64,000 bases of DNA from Leptospira limi (GTDB lineage Bacteria > Spirochaetota > Leptospiria > Leptospirales > Leptospiraceae). The DNA lies in contig NZ_JAMQPV010000001.1 of NCBI RefSeq assembly GCF_026151395.1, positions 2,668,501-2,732,500 of the forward strand, read 5' to 3'. A program made the translations under genes and the position numbers. The notes under the pieces are model-generated. The model made no database searches. It was not told where the DNA came from and saw only the letters and a list, made by a program, of their open reading frames with translations. Within the stretch, counting starts at the first letter, position 1, and each line of letters starts with the position of its first letter. Shown piece by piece: positions 61,573 through 64,000 of the stretch.

Positions 61573-62676
61573 TTAATTTTTGGGAGTGCGATAAAGATTC
61601 GCTAAATTTTCATTAGCCGAACCCAATCTATAACTTTCGGTTGCTTTATCTACATTTATCCAACTATTTTTTTCATCTGCTAAGTAAAAGGCATTCAAAA
61701 GTCGAATTGTTGATTTAGCATCATCATTACTAACAGAAAATGGTTCATTTTTTTGATAAAAATTAACAATCTCCTGATATAACTTAAAATGACCTCGACC
61801 ATATACGTTTCCTGAAAAGTCTTCTGAATTTACGGAACAAACCGTTGGATCAGGTGTATAAATCTGAAGTTCATTAACTGCAATTCCGCCAATTTGTGCC
61901 AAACCATTTTCACAGACTATGGATAAACTAGCTTCAAAATCAATTGGCCTTGCTGCAGTTGTAACTTCAACAGAACCTAATGCTCCATTTTTAAAAAGAA
62001 CGGAACCAACGGCAGTATCTTCCACTTCGATTTTTGCACCTTGAGTATTCATCTTTGCACATACTTCAACGGCATCTCCACCAAAAAAACGCATTAAATC
62101 AATATGATGAATTCCTTGATTCGTCAAACAACCACCATCCATGGAATAAGTTCCTCTCCAAGGAGCTAGGTCGTAATAATGTTGTGGACGACACCATCTA
62201 ACACGAACAGAAACAATTCTGATTTTGCCCAATTCTCCTGAAATCAAACCTTGTTTTACCCTTTGAACGGCAAGGTTATGTCGGTTTTGAAAAACAGGGA
62301 ATATATGAACTCCATTTTTCTTAGCTAAATCAAAAACCTGATCTAACTGGGAAGGTTTCATAAACGTAGGTTTTTCAATGATTAGATTTTTTTTGTATTT
62401 CTCTAAAATTTCCAATCCATGCTCAAAATGCATTCCGGAAGGAGTAATAATAGCAACAGTATTGATTTCAGGATTCTCAGCGAGCATCTTATGGTAATTA
62501 GTATAAGATTTTGCTCCATACTGATCTCTATATGCGTTTGCTTTATTTTCATCTAAATCACAAACAGCAATTAACTCAGCTCCTTCCGTTTCAATAACAG
62601 ATCTGCAATGGTGACCGGATACTCTTCCGCATCCTATAATTGCCACTTTTGCAATTTTCTGATTTAAATTATCCAT
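61573..62676 (-). CDS. Gfo/Idh/MocA-family oxidoreductase (WbpB/NtdC-like)
   Basis: This 367-residue dehydrogenase has VAIIGCGRVSGHHC, AIITPSGMHFEHGL, IIEKPTFMKPSQLD, and WCRPQHYYDLAPWRGTYSMD with GGCLTNQGIHHIDLMRFF. The WRGT and NQGIHHIDL pattern is that of WbpB and related enzymes that form 3-keto sugars ahead of an aminotransferase. It overlaps the aminotransferase gene upstream by 8 bases, so the dehydrogenase and aminotransferase probably act in sequence on one intermediate. Confidence 0.87.
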   Translation of the reverse strand: MDNLNQKIAKVAIIGCGRVSGHHCRSVIETEGAELIAVCDLDENKANAYRDQYGAKSYTNYHKMLAENPEINTVAIITPSGMHFEHGLEILEKYKKNLIIEKPTFMKPSQLDQVFDLAKKNGVHIFPVFQNRHNLAVQRVKQGLISGELGKIRIVSVRVRWCRPQHYYDLAPWRGTYSMDGGCLTNQGIHHIDLMRFFGGDAVEVCAKMNTQGAKIEVEDTAVGSVLFKNGALGSVEVTTAARPIDFEASLSIVCENGLAQIGGIAVNELQIYTPDPTVCSVNSEDFSGNVYGRGHFKLYQEIVNFYQKNEPFSVSNDDAKSTIRLLNAFYLADEKNSWINVDKATESYRLGSANENLANLYRTPKN

Positions 62677-63757
62677 TTTTCATTTCCTTTTTAATTAAAT
62701 CGACAATCGGTCTAAATTTTTCAATGGTTGTTATAGAAAAACGACTATATCCGGACAAACATTCCTCTTTAAAATCTTCTCTATATAAAACATGGTTTTT
62801 TAAAACTTCATGAATTTTTTCTGCAGAGTTTCCAAAACTTACATGCTGAAAATTACCATGTGTTTTCAAAACTTTAAATCCAAGCGACTTCATCTCTTCA
62901 CAAAAGTATTTTTTACCTTCACTCAGTCTTCTCACCGAATCATACATAGCATCCGCATGATCCATCATTTTTTCCATAAAGGCAATGCTTATTGTGCTTA
63001 CTTCATACATAGGTCTCAACTTATGATAAAACTTAATGATCTCAGGATTTCCAACTGCATAACCGATTCTAAGACCAGCTAGTCCCCAAGCTTTTGCAAA
63101 TGTCCTTGCAACTATCATATTCTTAAATTCATGGATCAATCCAACGCAAGTGTCTTCATAAAATGGATGGTACGCTTCATCAATAAGAACAATCGTATTT
63201 GTTTCGATACATACTGCTAAAATTCTTTTTATATCCTTTAATTCTAAAACAGTTCCAGTAGGGCTGTCCGGATTCGGAAGGCAAAACAATTTAGGTTTAA
63301 TTTCATTGATATGAGAAAGTATTTTTTCAAGAGTAAGTTTTGGTCCATCTTCAGACTTTTCATAAACAAGAGGATATGTTTTTGCCCCGAACATTTTAGA
63401 ATATACAGGATACATAGCGAATGTGGGCAAAGTATGGATTACAGAATCGCCTTCGTTGATAAAGGCCTCGAAGGCCAAACGAATCGCACCATCACTTCCA
63501 GGAGTAAGAATCAATGAATCAGGAGATGTATTTGTCCATTTCGCTATTTTTCTATATAATTCAGCACATTCCGGGTAAGTAGACAATGTCATTGGATTCA
63601 ATTCAGATAGAATTGAAGATGTGACTTCCAATAAGTAAGGATCTAAGTTTTCATTTTTATCTAACCAAAGTTTTTCATTCGTCCTTGGTGTTGACTTTTG
63701 CCAGTCTGGCCTTTCTAAACTCGGATCTAATAATGGTTTTCTTAAATTAGAATTCAT
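62669..63757 (-). CDS. HisC-like class I/II PLP-dependent aminotransferase
   Basis: This 362-residue fold-type-I aminotransferase resembles histidinol-phosphate aminotransferase. It has WLDKNENLDPY, LTPGSDGAIRLAFEAF, PNPDSPTG as the NPxxPTG motif, VLIDEAYHPFYED, and ARTFAKAWGLAGLRIGY, whose Lys should bind PLP. HisC-like enzymes accept amino-alcohol phosphates and other substrates. No his genes are recognisable here, so this is a specialised copy in the surface-glycan operon. It stands 29 bases downstream of the partial gene at the window edge. Confidence 0.85.
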   Translation of the reverse strand: MNSNLRKPLLDPSLERPDWQKSTPRTNEKLWLDKNENLDPYLLEVTSSILSELNPMTLSTYPECAELYRKIAKWTNTSPDSLILTPGSDGAIRLAFEAFINEGDSVIHTLPTFAMYPVYSKMFGAKTYPLVYEKSEDGPKLTLEKILSHINEIKPKLFCLPNPDSPTGTVLELKDIKRILAVCIETNTIVLIDEAYHPFYEDTCVGLIHEFKNMIVARTFAKAWGLAGLRIGYAVGNPEIIKFYHKLRPMYEVSTISIAFMEKMMDHADAMYDSVRRLSEGKKYFCEEMKSLGFKVLKTHGNFQHVSFGNSAEKIHEVLKNHVLYREDFKEECLSGYSRFSITTIEKFRPIVDLIKKEMKNG

Positions 63758-63786
63758 TGTAATAAAATAATTTCCTAAATACTGAG

Positions 63787-64000
63787 TTAACCAATAATGC
63801 TAAGAAGATCTTCAGGGAGTAAAAACTCTCTATTAAATTTTGTTTCATTAGATTTTGGTTTTGTAACGGCCAGAACACCAAAACATAATTTTATGTAAGG
63901 AGTTTTTGCTGTTTTGCTAGGAGGTCCATAATAACCATATGCATAAATATCTCCTGCTCCTAAATTTTCGAAGTGAGACATTAGTTCTTTCGCATTTAAC
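63787..64000 (-). CDS. Unrecognised protein, C-terminal part only
   Basis: The minus-strand frame is open from the window edge to a TAA at 63787 and gives about 70 residues, including LNAKELMSHFENLGAGDIY near the start and FNREFLLPEDLLSIIG at the end. An ATG at 63981 is possible, but the frame continues upstream without a stop, so the fragment is probably the end of a longer gene. I do not recognise the family. The same direction and short gap suggest it belongs to the operon. Confidence 0.5.
   Translation of the reverse strand, partial: LNAKELMSHFENLGAGDIYAYGYYGPPSKTAKTPYIKLCFGVLAVTKPKSNETKFNREFLLPEDLLSIIG

Noticed and set aside
60776..63757. Kdo8N pathway (KdnA/KdnB with KdsB)
   Set aside because: KdnA is a DegT-type aminotransferase and KdnB a metal-dependent alcohol dehydrogenase. 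Here the aminotransferase is HisC-like and the cyclase has the AroB Zn motif.
56887..63757. Sialic, legionaminic or pseudaminic acid pathway
   Set aside because: No NeuB-like synthase, NeuC-like hydrolysing epimerase or NeuA-type enzyme is present; the cytidylyltransferase is KdsB-like.
62669..63757. Histidine biosynthesis gene hisC
   Set aside because: The fold is HisC-like, but no other his genes are near and the gene is coupled to a WbpB-like dehydrogenase in a glycan operon.

Overview
The window looks like part of a Leptospira chromosome. The evidence is the AT-rich sequence, a secE-nusG-rplK-rplA block behind two tRNA genes, and a very large LPS O-antigen (rfb-type) locus whose gene families are typical of the genus. 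The genus is an inference from family recognition without any database search; the species cannot be fixed. I saw no insertion sequence, transposase, CRISPR array, rRNA gene or replication origin.

Layout. (1) 1-1.9 kb, minus strand: tRNA-Thr(GGU), tRNA-Trp(CCA), secE, nusG, rplK and the start of rplA. (2) 2.1-8.5 kb, mixed strands: a stand-alone GHKL ATPase, a short-chain dehydrogenase, an ArsR-type repressor with a candidate promoter and operator, hldD, a UbiD-type decarboxylase and an App1-type lipid phosphatase. (3) 8.6-13.2 kb: an OafA-type acyltransferase and two tandem membrane proteins that resemble GT-C glycosyltransferases. (4) 28.1-13.3 kb, one minus-strand unit: rfbC-rfbB-rfbA-rfbD (dTDP-L-rhamnose), five family-2 glycosyltransferases, an O-antigen ligase/polymerase-type protein, three GT-C-type proteins and a second acyltransferase. 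(5) 28.3-31.3 kb: a short mixed-strand patch with a family-2 glycosyltransferase, glf (UDP-Galf) and a RgpF-type protein. (6) 64-31.3 kb: about 31 closely packed minus-strand genes, many overlapping by 1-16 bases, probably one or a few long transcripts.

Region 6 reads like an assembly line. Its upstream end (64-56.9 kb) holds an aminotransferase, two Gfo/Idh dehydrogenases, a KdsB-like cytidylyltransferase, a short-chain dehydrogenase, a dehydroquinate-synthase-like cyclase and a 2-hydroxyacid dehydrogenase. This set matches no sugar-nucleotide pathway I know and is the best candidate for an undescribed system. It is followed by a CDP-deoxyhexose module (rfbF, rfbG, an RmlC-like protein and a short-chain dehydrogenase with an altered active site). 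Next come a polysaccharide deacetylase, an unusual fusion of a DegT-type aminotransferase with a FemAB/GNAT-type acyltransferase, and a 2-oxoglutarate/Fe(II) oxygenase. Then comes a UDP-L-FucNAc module (fnlB, fnlA, fnlC with a WbuB-like transferase), a polyprenyl-phosphate sugar phosphotransferase that would start the repeat unit, a Wzy-like polymerase, a Wzx flippase and further transferases.

Together the locus can supply dTDP-rhamnose, CDP-6-deoxyhexose, UDP-L-FucNAc, UDP-Galf and at least one unknown activated sugar or cyclitol, join them on a lipid carrier, flip, polymerise and decorate them. Several starts were moved from the longest open frame: nusG uses a GTG at 1511, and one membrane-protein gene appears to start at a CTG at 33095 behind a perfect Shine-Dalgarno sequence.
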